Assembly (NCBI RefSeq): GCF_006874705.1
Contig: NZ_CP035382.1
Location: 4,526,001-4,590,000 of the forward strand
Direction of reading: 5' to 3'
From: Leclercia adecarboxylata
GTDB taxonomy: Bacteria > Pseudomonadota > Gammaproteobacteria > Enterobacterales > Enterobacteriaceae
DNA length: 64,000 bases
Below are positions 39,771 through 49,404 of this stretch, piece by piece (position 1 is the first letter of the stretch; each line of letters opens with the position of its first letter). Position numbers and translations under genes: made by a program. Below the pieces are notes generated by a model. The model did not search any database. It was given only the letters and a program-made list of their open reading frames with translations, and was not told the origin of the DNA.

Positions 39771-39970
39771 GTAGGCCTGATAAGCGTTAGCGCCATCAGG
39801 CGTTTACACCCGCACAGGCCCCGTAGGCCTGATAAGCGCAGCGCCATCAGGCGTTTACACCCGCACAGGACCCGTAGGCCTGATAAGCGTTAGCGCCATC
39901 AGGCATTTACACCCGCACAGGACCCGTAGGCCTGATAAGCGTTAGCGCCATCAGGCGTTTACACCCGCAC
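39771..39970. repeat. Four tandem 52-bp REP-type repeats overlapping the nasA 3' end
   Basis: Units begin with GTAGGCCTGATAAGCG at 39771, 39823, 39874 and 39926 (period 51-52). Each contains the inner palindrome GCCTGATAAGCGTTAGCGCCATCAGGC-type and ends with GTTTACACCCGCAC. The last unit runs into nasA, so the final four codons and stop of nasA (GTGCGGGTGTAA on the minus strand) are part of the repeat, and every other unit holds the same segment. The array fills the gap between nasA and ychO. Confidence 0.9.
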
Positions 39971-42469
39971 GGAAAGCATCGCTTTCAGTTCCGGCACGCA
40001 GGAGCCGCAGTTGGTGCCGCAGCGCAGTTTTGCCCCCAGCGCCGCCGCGGAGTCGCATCCTTGCGCAATCGCCTCGCGGATCGCGTTTTCACCGATGCTG
40101 AAACAGCTGCAGATAATGCGCCCGGGATCAACGCGCTCGCCGGGATGCTGCCCGTTCAGCAGAGCGTGACGTTCGGCCAGCTGTACGGGCGCGATGCGAA
40201 ACGCCTCTTCGATAAAGCTGTGCGCCAGCGCCGGCAACCCGATGCCTTGCCAGAATCCCAGCATCAGTGTCCCGTCATGCCAGGCCAGCACGCTGCTGCG
40301 ATCGCCGGTTTGCGCGATTTGCAGCTGCCAGCCCTGCCCGGTGCAGTGATGCAGCAGCCATTCCAGCAGCGGTTTGTCCCCCACCAGGGTCAGCCGCGTC
40401 ACCCCGGCCGTCGCCTTGCGCCACCAGTGGACATGCACTGGCAGCGCCAGTTCCTCCCTGCTGTAAAGCTCCCCCTGCCAGGCGGGCTGCCACGGCATCA
40501 GCCGCACCGCGGTTTGCTTGCTTTCGGGCTGACCGGAATGGGGATCGCAGCGCCCCTCCACCAGCGCATTGACCTTGCCCTGGCGCGAAAAACAGCTGTT
40601 CCAGTGCATCGGGACGAACAGTTCCCCGGCGCGCTGCCCGTCACCGATCCGCGCCCGGGCCACCATCAGCCCGCGCGGGGCGCTGATGCGCGTCAGCTGT
40701 CCGTCCTGAACTCCCAGCCGGGCGGCATCCTGGGGGGAAATATCCACCGTCGGCTCATCCCGGTGCTGCATCAGGCGCGGGACATAGCCGGTGCGGGTCA
40801 TGGTATGCCACTGGTCGCGGAGTCGACCGCTGTTGAGCAGCAAGGGATAGAGCAGATTCGGCGCGGCGGCGTGCGGCTGTGGGGTGACCGGCACCCGCCG
40901 GGCGTGGGTTAACGCTTCCCGGTTAATCGGCCACTGCCAGGGGGTCAGTTGATCCCACTGCGTGCGGGTGAGCTGCGCCAGCGCCGCGAGGTTCAGCTGC
41001 CGCTCGCCCTGGTTTTCAAAGGCGGTCAGTGCGGCGTGTTCGGTAAAGATGGCATGGGGATGATCCCAGGCAAAGGCCGCGCCGTAGCCCAGCTTTTCAG
41101 CGAGTCGGGCGATGATCCACCAGTCCGGTTTCGCCTCGCCGGGCGCGGGCAGAAAAGCGCGCTGGCGCGAGATGCGGCGTTCGGAGTTAGTCACCGTCCC
41201 CTCTTTCTCTCCCCAGCCGAGCGCCGGAAAGCGAATGTGGGCGAAGCGGCTGGTATCGGTGTCGCGCATCACTTCCGAGATCATCACCAGCGGGCAGGCC
41301 GCCAGCGCCTGACAGACCGCATGGCTGTCCGGGAGCGACACCGCCGGGTTGGTGCCCATGATCCACACCGCCTTCACCTCGCCGCGGGCAATGGCGTCGA
41401 ACAGCTCTACCGCCATCAGCCCTGGCGTCTGGGCCAGCCGCTCCGTCCCCCAGAAGCGCGCCACCCGGCTGAGATCGTCCGGCGTGAAGTTCATATGCGC
41501 CGCGAGCTGATTCGCCAGCCCGCCGACCTCGCGCCCGCCCATCGCATTGGGCTGACCGGTCAGCGAAAACGGCCCGCAGCCCTCGCGGCCTATTTTGCCG
41601 CTCGCCAGGTGGACATTGATAATGGCATTGCACTTGTCGCTGCCGCTGGTGGACTGGTTGATCCCCATGGTGTAGAGCGTCACCGCCCGCGGGGCGGCGA
41701 TAAACCAGGCGTAAAAGGCAGCGACATGCTCGGGCGGCAGGCTGCAAAACGCCGCCACGCGTTCAGTCGACCAGTCGCTGGCCTGCTCAGGGTCAATGGC
41801 GTTCAGCAGGCCGACAAACAGCCCGGCATCGCTCCCCGGCGTCAGGGCCAGATGCAGGTCGGCAATGTCGCAGGTCGCGGTGCGCCGGGGGTCGATCACC
41901 ACCACCTTCAGCGCCGGATTATCAATTTTCGCCTGCACCAGACGCTGATAGAGCACCGGATGGGTCCAGGCGGCGTTGGAGCCCACCAGCACCACCAGGT
42001 CGGTATGCTCAACGTCCTCGTAGCTGCACGGAACAATGTCCTCCCCGAAGGCGCGCTTGTAACCCACCACCGCCGAGGACATGCAGAGCCGGGAGTTGGT
42101 GTCGATATTGGCCGCCCCGATAAAGCCTTTCATCAGCTTGTTGGCGGCGTAGTAATCCTCGGTCAGCAGCTGGCCGGAGGCATAAAAGGCCACCGCCTGC
42201 GGCCCGTAGGTGTCGACGATCGCCTGGAGACGGCTACCCGCCGCATCCAGCGCCTGCTCCCAGCTCACCGGCCGATCGTCCACCTCCGGATGCAGGAGTC
42301 GTCCCGCTAACCCGGTGGTCTCCCCGAGCGACGAACCTTTGACGCACAGCCGCCCAAAGTTGGCCGGATGGCTGTCGTCGCCGCGCACGCTCACCTCGCC
42401 GTTGTCGACGCGGGCGATTACGCCGCAGCCCACGCCGCAGTAAGGACAGGTCGTCTGGGTTTCACTCAT
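39959..42469 (-). CDS. nasA: Assimilatory nitrate reductase catalytic subunit NasA
   Basis: An 836-residue cytoplasmic molybdopterin oxidoreductase. An N-terminal [4Fe-4S] site is formed by Cys8, Cys11, Cys15 and Cys42 (CPYCGVGC, RLCVKG). Then come the Mo-bis-MGD domains and a C-terminal BFD-like [2Fe-2S] domain (IICSCFS ... CGTNCGSC). It reduces nitrate to nitrite for assimilation, taking electrons from the NasC flavoprotein. It overlaps nasB by 4 bases and is the last gene of the nas operon, as in Klebsiella. The extreme 3' end lies inside the tandem repeat array. Confidence 0.96.
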   Translation of the reverse strand: MSETQTTCPYCGVGCGVIARVDNGEVSVRGDDSHPANFGRLCVKGSSLGETTGLAGRLLHPEVDDRPVSWEQALDAAGSRLQAIVDTYGPQAVAFYASGQLLTEDYYAANKLMKGFIGAANIDTNSRLCMSSAVVGYKRAFGEDIVPCSYEDVEHTDLVVLVGSNAAWTHPVLYQRLVQAKIDNPALKVVVIDPRRTATCDIADLHLALTPGSDAGLFVGLLNAIDPEQASDWSTERVAAFCSLPPEHVAAFYAWFIAAPRAVTLYTMGINQSTSGSDKCNAIINVHLASGKIGREGCGPFSLTGQPNAMGGREVGGLANQLAAHMNFTPDDLSRVARFWGTERLAQTPGLMAVELFDAIARGEVKAVWIMGTNPAVSLPDSHAVCQALAACPLVMISEVMRDTDTSRFAHIRFPALGWGEKEGTVTNSERRISRQRAFLPAPGEAKPDWWIIARLAEKLGYGAAFAWDHPHAIFTEHAALTAFENQGERQLNLAALAQLTRTQWDQLTPWQWPINREALTHARRVPVTPQPHAAAPNLLYPLLLNSGRLRDQWHTMTRTGYVPRLMQHRDEPTVDISPQDAARLGVQDGQLTRISAPRGLMVARARIGDGQRAGELFVPMHWNSCFSRQGKVNALVEGRCDPHSGQPESKQTAVRLMPWQPAWQGELYSREELALPVHVHWWRKATAGVTRLTLVGDKPLLEWLLHHCTGQGWQLQIAQTGDRSSVLAWHDGTLMLGFWQGIGLPALAHSFIEEAFRIAPVQLAERHALLNGQHPGERVDPGRIICSCFSIGENAIREAIAQGCDSAAALGAKLRCGTNCGSCVPELKAMLSVRV

Positions 42470-45400
42470 GAGGCCTCCGCACGCATCACCAGCTCTTCGC
42501 TGCCTACCATGACCTGGTCGCCGTCAACCTTCACCGGCCAGGCGCGCACCGCCACTTCGCCGGTGTCGACCTGCCGCCCGTCGCGCAGGCGGATCCGCGT
42601 CTTAAACAGCGGGGAGATCACCACCGGCTCCCCCCCGGCATCGCCCAGAATACCGCGCGACAGCACGCTGACGCTGCCGCCCGGCTCCCTGTCCTCCAGG
42701 GCGTAGACCGACTTGCCGAAGCGGAACAGCGCAATGGGCTGCTCACCCAGACGGGCACCGATCCCGGCCTGCTCGGGGATCTCCTCCAGGGTACAGACCG
42801 CCTGCCAGCGCTTTGATGTCACCGGCGCGGCATCGAGGGTGCGGAACTGCGCCAGCCGACCCGGATCCTGCAGGGTGGTCTGCCATTCGCACTGGTACGT
42901 ATCCACCACCCGCTGCATCTCCTGCTCCAGCTCGTCGGCAATGCCGAGGCTGTCATCGATGATCACCTCCCGCAGGTACTCCAGCCCGCCTTCGAGGTTA
43001 TCCCGCCAGGTGCTGGTGCGCTGCAGGCGATCGGCGGTGCGGATGTAGAACATCAGGAAGCGATCGACGTAGCGCAGGAGGGTGGCGTCATCGAGATCGC
43101 TGGCAAACAGATCCGCGTGGCGCGGCTTCATCCCACCGTTGCCGCACAGATAGAGGTTCCAGCCCTTGTCGGTGGCGATCACCCCCACGTCCTTGCTCTG
43201 GGCTTCGGCGCACTCGCGGGTGCAACCCGAGACGGCCATCTTGATTTTGTGCGGGGCGCGCAGCCCCTTGTAGCGGTTCTCCAGCGTCACCGCCAGGCCG
43301 GTGGAGTCCTGCACACCGTAGCGGCACCAGGTGGAGCCGACGCAGGATTTCACGGTGCGAAGGGATTTGCCGTAGGCGTGGCCGGTTTCAAACCCGGCGT
43401 CGATCAGCTGCTGCCAGATCTCCGGGAGCTGCTCCAGCCGGGCGCCAAACAGGTCGATGCGCTGTCCGCCGGTGATTTTGCTGTACAGCTGGTAGCGTTT
43501 GGCGATCTGGCCGATGGCAATCAGCCCGTCGGCGGTCACCTCCCCGGCGGCCATCCTCGGCACAATCGAGTAAGTGCCGTCTTTCTGGATGTTGGCGAAG
43601 TAGCGGTCGTTGGTGTCCTGCAGCGGCAGATGGGCCGGTTTCAGCAGGTATTCGTTCCAGCAGGAGGCCAGCACCGAGCCCACCAGCGGCTTACAGATCT
43701 CGCACCCGTGGCCCTGGCCGTAGCGGCTGATGAGCTGGTCAAAAGTGTGGATGCGGTTGACGCGTACCAGGTGGTAGATCTCCTGGCGCGAGTACGCGAA
43801 GTGCTCGCAGATATCCTTTTTCACCTCCACGCCCTGGGCCGCCAGCTGGAACTCCATCACCTGTTTCACCAGCGCGCTGCACCCCCCGCAGCCGGTGGCC
43901 GCTTTGGTGCACTGTTTTACCGCCCCGATGTCGGTAGCACCGTTGCTCACCGCCTGGCAGATATCGCCCTTGCTGACGTTGTGACAGGAGCAGATCTGCG
44001 CGCTCTCCGGCAGGGCCGCCACGCCCAGCGCTTTCGGGGCGCTGCCCGCCACCGCGGGCAGGATCAGGGTCTCGGGATCCTTCGGCAGGCGGATGTCGTT
44101 GAGCATCATCTGCACCAGGGTGGCGTATTCGCTGGCATCCCCCACCAGCACCCCGCCGAGCAGGGTTTTGTTGTCGGCGCTGACCACGATCTTCTTGTAG
44201 ATCTGCTGCGGGCCGTGGGTCCACTGGTAGCTCTGCGCCCCCGGCGTGCGGGCGTGGGCATCGCCAAACGAGGCCACGTCCACCCCCAGCAGCTTGAGTT
44301 TGGTGCTCATATCCGCCCCGGTGAAGGCGTTCGCCTCCCCGGCCAGCGCGGCGCTGGCTACCCGCGCCATCTGATAGCCCGGGGCCACCAGGCCATAGAT
44401 TTTCCCCTCCCAGAGGGCGCACTCTCCAATGGCAAAGATGTCCTCGTCAGAGGTGCGGCACTGGTTGTCGATATTGATCCCGCCGCGCTCCCCCAGCACC
44501 AGACCGCAGTCCCGGGCCAGCGCATCCTGCGGGCGGATCCCGGCAGAGAAGACCACCATGTCGGTGGCCAGCTCGCTGCCGTCGGCGAAGCGCAGCACTT
44601 TGCCCGCGTCGGTATCGGCAATTTCGGTGGTGGCTTTGCTGGTATGCACCCCCACGCCAAGGGCTTCAATTTTGCGCCGCAGCATGGCGGCCCCGTCATT
44701 ATCCAGCTGTACCGCCATCAGGTTCGGGGCGAACTCCACCACGTGGGTCTCCAGTCCGAGCTGTTTCAGGGCGTTGGCCGCCTCCAGCCCCAGCAGCCCG
44801 CCGCCAATCACTACCCCAGTGCGGGAGCCTTTGGCATGGGCAGCAATCTGGTCCAGATCGTCAAGGGTGCGGTAGACAAAGCAGCCCGGCAGGTCGCGCC
44901 CCGGTACCGGGGGTACAAACGGATAGGATCCGGTCGCCAGCACCAGTTTATCCCAGTGGGTTTCATGTCCACCTGCGGTGCGCACCACCCGAGCGTCGCG
45001 ATCGATGGCGACAATCTGCTGGGACAGGCGCAGCTCGATGCCGTTATCGGCAAAGAAATCCCCGGCCACCATCGACAGCGAGTCGGCGCTGCGTCCGGCA
45101 AAGTATTCCGACAGATGGACGCGGTCATAGGCGGCATAGCGCTCTTCACCGAAGACCACAATCTGGTATTGCTGATGCAAACCGCGGTTCACGCAGTCTT
45201 CAAGAAAATGGTGGCCGACCATACCGTGCCCAACCACAATCAGAGTAGGTTTTGTCATCGCGTTTTGTCCTGCAACCTGCGGCTGCGTAGTGAATCGATC
45301 GAACAGCCAGTCCGCCTGGGCGGGTTCTGACGTAGCCAGTAAATCGGTGAGGGTGGCCGCGCTGCGACACTCCCCCATCAGCAGCACGCCTGCCAGCGTG

Positions 45401-46446
45401 CCGTTGCGAACCAGTAAGCGGCGGTAGTGGCGTGTCAGCGGATCCCAGCTGGTCCACACCGCATCATGTTGTTGCGCGGCCACCTCCCCGACGCTGAACA
45501 GCTCAACGCCGGTCACCTTCAGGCGCATGCCGTTTTGCATCGGGGTAAAGGGGGTGACGTTTTCCCCGGCCAGACGGGCGGCGAGGATCTCCGCCTGGGC
45601 CAGGCACGGGGCCACCAGCCCCCAGGTCTGGCCGTCAATTTCGCAGCACTCGCCGATGGCGCTGATGCCATCCAGGGCGGTGCGCATCTGGTCATCCACC
45701 AGAATGCCGCGCCCGCACGGCACGCCGCCTGCCTGCGCCAGGGCGATGTTGGGCGTCACGCCGGTCGCCAGCACCACCCGCGTGGCGGCCAGAGTGCGTC
45801 CGCTGCTGAGGGTGACGCTGTCGGCAGCAATCGCCGTCAGGCCGCCGTTAAGCTCGCAGCCGATGCCCCGCTCGCTCAGTGCCTGCTCCAGCAGCAGCCC
45901 GGCCTGCTGATCCAGCTGCTGCTCCATCAGCCAGGGGCCACGATGCACTAAAGTGACACCGTCACCTCTCAACCGTAACGCCGCAGCGGCTTCCACGCCG
46001 AGCACCCCGCCCCCCAACACCACCGCCGGGCCGGGGGTCGCCAGAATGGCGTTGACGTCATCGAGGGTGCGGAAGGTAAAGACGTGCGGCAGACCCACTC
46101 CGGGGATCGGCGGCACAAAGGGCTGGGATCCGGTGGCAAACACCAGCTCATCCCACCCCATCAGACGTTTATCGGTGCGCAACATCCGCGCCGCGCCCTC
46201 CACCGCCAGCACCCGCTCGCCGCAGAGCACCGTGACGCCGCGCGCACGATACCAGGCGTCATCATGCAGCTGCGTGGCGGCGGCCTGTTTCTCGCCGCCG
46301 AGCACCGGGGAGAGCTGTATGCGGTTGTAGGCCGGTGCCTGCTCGTCACCGATGACGGTGATGACGAAGCGCCCGGGCGCGCGGTCGGTCAACGACTCAA
46401 TCAGCCGCGTTGCCGCCATACCGTTTCCAATGATGACCAGGCGCAT
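42466..46446 (-). CDS. nasB: NasC-NasB fusion: nitrate reductase flavoprotein joined to NADH-nitrite reductase
   Basis: One continuous 1326-residue frame. Residues 1-390 are an FAD/NADH oxidoreductase (GNGMAATRL at the start, second dinucleotide fold GGGVLGVEAA near 145), matching the NasC electron-donor subunit. Residues 397-1326 begin MTKPTLIVVGHGMVGHHF and form a full NirB-like nitrite reductase: FAD/NADH domains, two BFD-type Cys clusters, sirohaem and [4Fe-4S] ligands (CVGSTWC and CTRECAEA), then a NirD-like Rieske-fold domain without Cys/His ligands. Met397 has its own ribosome site (GCAGGAC, 9 bases upstream), so separate NasB synthesis is possible. In Klebsiella oxytoca nasC and nasB were described as separate genes. 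Confidence 0.9.
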   Translation of the reverse strand: MRLVIIGNGMAATRLIESLTDRAPGRFVITVIGDEQAPAYNRIQLSPVLGGEKQAAATQLHDDAWYRARGVTVLCGERVLAVEGAARMLRTDKRLMGWDELVFATGSQPFVPPIPGVGLPHVFTFRTLDDVNAILATPGPAVVLGGGVLGVEAAAALRLRGDGVTLVHRGPWLMEQQLDQQAGLLLEQALSERGIGCELNGGLTAIAADSVTLSSGRTLAATRVVLATGVTPNIALAQAGGVPCGRGILVDDQMRTALDGISAIGECCEIDGQTWGLVAPCLAQAEILAARLAGENVTPFTPMQNGMRLKVTGVELFSVGEVAAQQHDAVWTSWDPLTRHYRRLLVRNGTLAGVLLMGECRSAATLTDLLATSEPAQADWLFDRFTTQPQVAGQNAMTKPTLIVVGHGMVGHHFLEDCVNRGLHQQYQIVVFGEERYAAYDRVHLSEYFAGRSADSLSMVAGDFFADNGIELRLSQQIVAIDRDARVVRTAGGHETHWDKLVLATGSYPFVPPVPGRDLPGCFVYRTLDDLDQIAAHAKGSRTGVVIGGGLLGLEAANALKQLGLETHVVEFAPNLMAVQLDNDGAAMLRRKIEALGVGVHTSKATTEIADTDAGKVLRFADGSELATDMVVFSAGIRPQDALARDCGLVLGERGGINIDNQCRTSDEDIFAIGECALWEGKIYGLVAPGYQMARVASAALAGEANAFTGADMSTKLKLLGVDVASFGDAHARTPGAQSYQWTHGPQQIYKKIVVSADNKTLLGGVLVGDASEYATLVQMMLNDIRLPKDPETLILPAVAGSAPKALGVAALPESAQICSCHNVSKGDICQAVSNGATDIGAVKQCTKAATGCGGCSALVKQVMEFQLAAQGVEVKKDICEHFAYSRQEIYHLVRVNRIHTFDQLISRYGQGHGCEICKPLVGSVLASCWNEYLLKPAHLPLQDTNDRYFANIQKDGTYSIVPRMAAGEVTADGLIAIGQIAKRYQLYSKITGGQRIDLFGARLEQLPEIWQQLIDAGFETGHAYGKSLRTVKSCVGSTWCRYGVQDSTGLAVTLENRYKGLRAPHKIKMAVSGCTRECAEAQSKDVGVIATDKGWNLYLCGNGGMKPRHADLFASDLDDATLLRYVDRFLMFYIRTADRLQRTSTWRDNLEGGLEYLREVIIDDSLGIADELEQEMQRVVDTYQCEWQTTLQDPGRLAQFRTLDAAPVTSKRWQAVCTLEEIPEQAGIGARLGEQPIALFRFGKSVYALEDREPGGSVSVLSRGILGDAGGEPVVISPLFKTRIRLRDGRQVDTGEVAVRAWPVKVDGDQVMVGSEELVMRAEAS

Positions 46447-46457
46447 AGTGGCGCTCC

Positions 46458-47246
46458 TCAGGCCGCTTTCGGCTGTTTTTCGTAGAGGAAATGGAGGATC
46501 TGCTGACGCATATGGTGATAGCGGCCGTCCTCCGCCAGCTGCACCCGATTACGCGGACGCGGCAGATCAACGCGCAAAATCTCCCCCACCGTCGCCGCCG
46601 GGCCGTTGGTCATCATCAGGACCCGATCCGAGAGCAGCACCGCCTCGTCAACGTCGTGGGTGATCAACACGATGGTGGTGTTCAGCTCCTGCTGAATTTT
46701 CATCACCGAATCCTGCAGATGGGCGCGGGTCAGGGCGTCGAGGGCACCGAACGGCTCATCCATCAGCAGCACTTTCGGCTTCATCGCCAGGGCGCGGGCA
46801 ATGCCGACCCGCTGCTTCATCCCGCCGGAGATCTCCCCCGGACGTTTGTGAATGGCGTGCCCCATCTGGACCCGATCGAGGTTATGTTCGATCCACTCCC
46901 GGCGCTCGGCCTTGCTCATGCTGCGGCGGAACACCTGATCCACCGCCAGGGCCACGTTGTCGAAGCAGGTGAGCCAGGGCAGCAGGGAGTGGTTCTGGAA
47001 CACCACCGCCCGCTCCGGGCCCGGCCCGGCGATCTCGCGGTTGTCGCAGATCAGCCCGCCTTCGGTGGGCAAGGTGATACCGGCGATCAGGTTCAGCAGC
47101 GTCGATTTACCGCAGCCGGAGTGGCCGATCAGGCTGACGGTCTCGCCCTCGTGAATATCAAAAGAGACGTTTTGCAGCGCCAGAAACTCGCCGCTGGCGG
47201 TGGAAAAACGCTGGCTGACGGCCTGGACCTGAATTAATGGTTTCAT
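46458..47246 (-). CDS. nasD: Nitrate ABC transporter ATP-binding protein NasD
   Basis: A 262-residue ABC ATPase of the nitrate/sulfonate/taurine family with Walker [10 protein letters not shown] (residues 41-49), Q-loop QNHSLLPWL, signature [15 protein letters not shown] and Walker [13 protein letters not shown]. It powers NasF/NasE nitrate uptake. It follows nasE by 9 bases and precedes nasB by 11 bases, all on the minus strand. Confidence 0.95.
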   Translation of the reverse strand: MKPLIQVQAVSQRFSTASGEFLALQNVSFDIHEGETVSLIGHSGCGKSTLLNLIAGITLPTEGGLICDNREIAGPGPERAVVFQNHSLLPWLTCFDNVALAVDQVFRRSMSKAERREWIEHNLDRVQMGHAIHKRPGEISGGMKQRVGIARALAMKPKVLLMDEPFGALDALTRAHLQDSVMKIQQELNTTIVLITHDVDEAVLLSDRVLMMTNGPAATVGEILRVDLPRPRNRVQLAEDGRYHHMRQQILHFLYEKQPKAA

Positions 47247-47255
47247 GTGCGCTCC

Positions 47256-48134
47256 TTATTTTTCCTGCCAGCTGAAACGACGGGCGATCAGCATCAGCCC
47301 CTGCTCCAGCAGCAAACCCACCACGCCGATAATGACGATGGCGATGAGAATGTTTTCGACGTTGAGGTTGTTCCACTCGTTCCAGATCCAGAAGCCGATC
47401 CCCAGGCCCCCGGTGAGCATCTCGGCGGCGACAATCACCAGCCAGGCGATGCCGATGGAGAGGCGGACCCCGGTCAGGACCGCAGGCAGCACGGCGGGAA
47501 ACAGAATGCGGCGCATTACCGTCCACTCGGAGAGTTGCAACACCCGCGCCACGTTGAGGTAATCCTCGGGGATGCGGCGCACCCCTTCGGCGGTGTTGAT
47601 GACCATCGGCCAGATGGAGCAGATGAAAATGGTCCAGCTGGAGGCGGGCTCCGCCTTCTGGAACAGCAGCAGGCCAATCGGCAGCCAGGCCAGGGGGCTG
47701 ACCGGGCGCAGCAGCGCGATCAGCGGGTTAAACATGCGCGCCAGAAAGGTAAAGCGACCGATCATAAAGCCCAGCGGGATCCCCACCAGCGCCGCCAGGC
47801 CAAAGCCGATGGCCACGCGCTGCAGCGAGGCCAGCACGTTCCAGCCCACCCCCATGTCGTTCGGGCCGTCGCGGTAGAACGGGTCGGCAAACAGGGTGAT
47901 GGCCGAATCCAGGGTGCTGAGCGGCGTCGGGAAGCCTTTGCTGTTGATGGCCGCCAGCTGCCAGGCGATGACCAGCAGCCCGAGGCCGAGCAGGGCCGGA
48001 ATAAGACGTTGCAGCAGGTCGTTGAACCGGCGGGCAAACGCGGGTGAGCGGCGGCGCACCTGCACCGGCGGCAGGGCAATCACTTCCCCGCTGACCGGCG
48101 CGGCGGGTGCCGCTTTGGTGTTAACTTTTTTCAT
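47256..48134 (-). CDS. nasE: Nitrate ABC transporter permease NasE
   Basis: A 292-residue BPD-type permease with an N-terminal cytoplasmic Pro-rich extension, about six membrane helices from residue 38 and an EAA-type loop (EGVRRIPEDYLNVARVL, about residues 183-199). It forms the channel of the nitrate uptake system with NasD and NasF. It starts one base after the nasF stop, indicating translational coupling. Confidence 0.94.
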   Translation of the reverse strand: MKKVNTKAAPAAPVSGEVIALPPVQVRRRSPAFARRFNDLLQRLIPALLGLGLLVIAWQLAAINSKGFPTPLSTLDSAITLFADPFYRDGPNDMGVGWNVLASLQRVAIGFGLAALVGIPLGFMIGRFTFLARMFNPLIALLRPVSPLAWLPIGLLLFQKAEPASSWTIFICSIWPMVINTAEGVRRIPEDYLNVARVLQLSEWTVMRRILFPAVLPAVLTGVRLSIGIAWLVIVAAEMLTGGLGIGFWIWNEWNNLNVENILIAIVIIGVVGLLLEQGLMLIARRFSWQEK

Positions 48135-48135
48135 A

Positions 48136-49383
48136 TCAGGCCCCTGTACGGTGAATGGCGAAACGGTTGGCGTAACCCTGCGGATCGGTGCCGTTCCAGA
48201 CGGTGCCGTCCATCAGGGTGCTGCTGCGCAGCGGTGACGATGGTGCGCGAATGCCGCCCACCGCCGTGGCGGCGTCCTGCCAGACGTCGGTGCGGTTGAT
48301 GCGTTGGGCGATGGCGGCGTAGTCCGGGTCGGTTTTCAGCAACCCCCAGCGACGGAACTGGGTTAAGAACCACATCCCGTCGGAGTGCCACGGGTAGCTG
48401 ACCGCTCCGTCCTCAAAGAAGCGGATCGGGTGAGCGTCCTGCCAGCGTTGCCCCACCCCGTTGTCGTACTCACCCAGCATGCGGCCGGTGAGGTACTGCT
48501 CTTTGGTGTTGAGCCAGGCGCGACGGGCCAGCAGTCGGGCGGTCTCTTCTTTATTTTGCGGCGAAGCATCGATCCAACGCTGGGCCTCCAGCAATGCGCT
48601 GACCAGCGCCCGGGCGGTGTTGGGGTGGGCTTCAACCCACTCCCGGCGGGTGCCGAGGATCTTTTCCGGGTGTTCCGGCCAGATGGACTGGGAGGTGGCG
48701 GCGGTAAAGCCGATGCGATCGTTGATGGCGCGGGCGTTCCACGGTTCGCCGACGCAGAAGCCGACCATATTGCCGATGCGCATGTTCATCACCATCTGCG
48801 GCGGCGGCACCACTACGGTGCGCACGTCGTCAAAGGGGTTAATGCCCGCGCTGGCCAGCCAGTAGTAGAGCCACATGGCGTGAGTGCCGGTGGGAAAGGT
48901 GTGGGCGAAGGTGTAGCTGCCCGGCGCCTGTTGGCCGATCAGCTTCTTCAGCCCCTCGACGTCACGCACGCCCTGCTGGGCCAGATCGCTCGACAGGGTG
49001 ATCGCCTGTCCGTTCTGGTTGAGGGTCATCAGGTTAGCCATTGGCTTGGGCTTACCGGCGATGCCCAGCTCCAGGCCGTACAGCAGGCCATAGAGAATGT
49101 GCGCGGCATCCAGCTCTCCGGCCACCAGCTTGTCGCGCACCGCCGCCCAGCTGGCCTCTTTGGTGGGCACCAGGGTGAAGCCGTATTTTTTATCGAAGCC
49201 CTTATACGCCGCGATCGCCAGCGGCGCGCAGTCAGTGAGCGGGATGAAACCTACGCGCACCGTCTCGAGTTCCGGTTTATCGGAGCCTGCTGCCCATGCG
49301 GCCTGCATCACGCCCGGCAACATCAGCGCCCCGCCTGCCAGCGCGCTGGCCTGTAAAAAACGCCGCCTTGTCCATTCCAACAT
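48136..49383 (-). CDS. nasF: Periplasmic nitrate-binding protein NasF
   Basis: A 415-residue NrtA/CmpA-type solute-binding protein with a twin-arginine signal peptide: TRRRFLQA near residues 5-12, a hydrophobic stretch, then AWA cleavage near residue 32. It captures nitrate for NasED. I chose the ATG at 49383 because AGGAG lies seven bases upstream; the earlier ATG at 49434 falls inside the leader terminator. It is the first gene of the nas operon. Confidence 0.95.
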   Translation of the reverse strand: MLEWTRRRFLQASALAGGALMLPGVMQAAWAAGSDKPELETVRVGFIPLTDCAPLAIAAYKGFDKKYGFTLVPTKEASWAAVRDKLVAGELDAAHILYGLLYGLELGIAGKPKPMANLMTLNQNGQAITLSSDLAQQGVRDVEGLKKLIGQQAPGSYTFAHTFPTGTHAMWLYYWLASAGINPFDDVRTVVVPPPQMVMNMRIGNMVGFCVGEPWNARAINDRIGFTAATSQSIWPEHPEKILGTRREWVEAHPNTARALVSALLEAQRWIDASPQNKEETARLLARRAWLNTKEQYLTGRMLGEYDNGVGQRWQDAHPIRFFEDGAVSYPWHSDGMWFLTQFRRWGLLKTDPDYAAIAQRINRTDVWQDAATAVGGIRAPSSPLRSSTLMDGTVWNGTDPQGYANRFAIHRTGA

Positions 49384-49404
49384 GCTCACTCCTGAAAAAA
49401 AGCC

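Noticed and set aside
39771..39970. Possible CRISPR array because of regular spacing
   Set aside because: The units are contiguous 51-52-bp repeats without unique spacers, are palindromic REP-like, and no cas genes are present.
45250..45270. Sequencing frameshift or missed stop as the cause of the NasC-NasB fusion
   Set aside because: Both domains are full length with no internal break and the linker reads smoothly in one frame, so a true fusion is the better reading; raw reads could still be checked.
43117..45330. Long plus-strand open frame of 737 codons opposite nasB
   Set aside because: It is antisense to a clear NirB-like coding sequence, in GC-rich DNA where stop codons are rare in the opposite strand. 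Its translation has His/Gly/Gln-rich shadow composition and no family signature.
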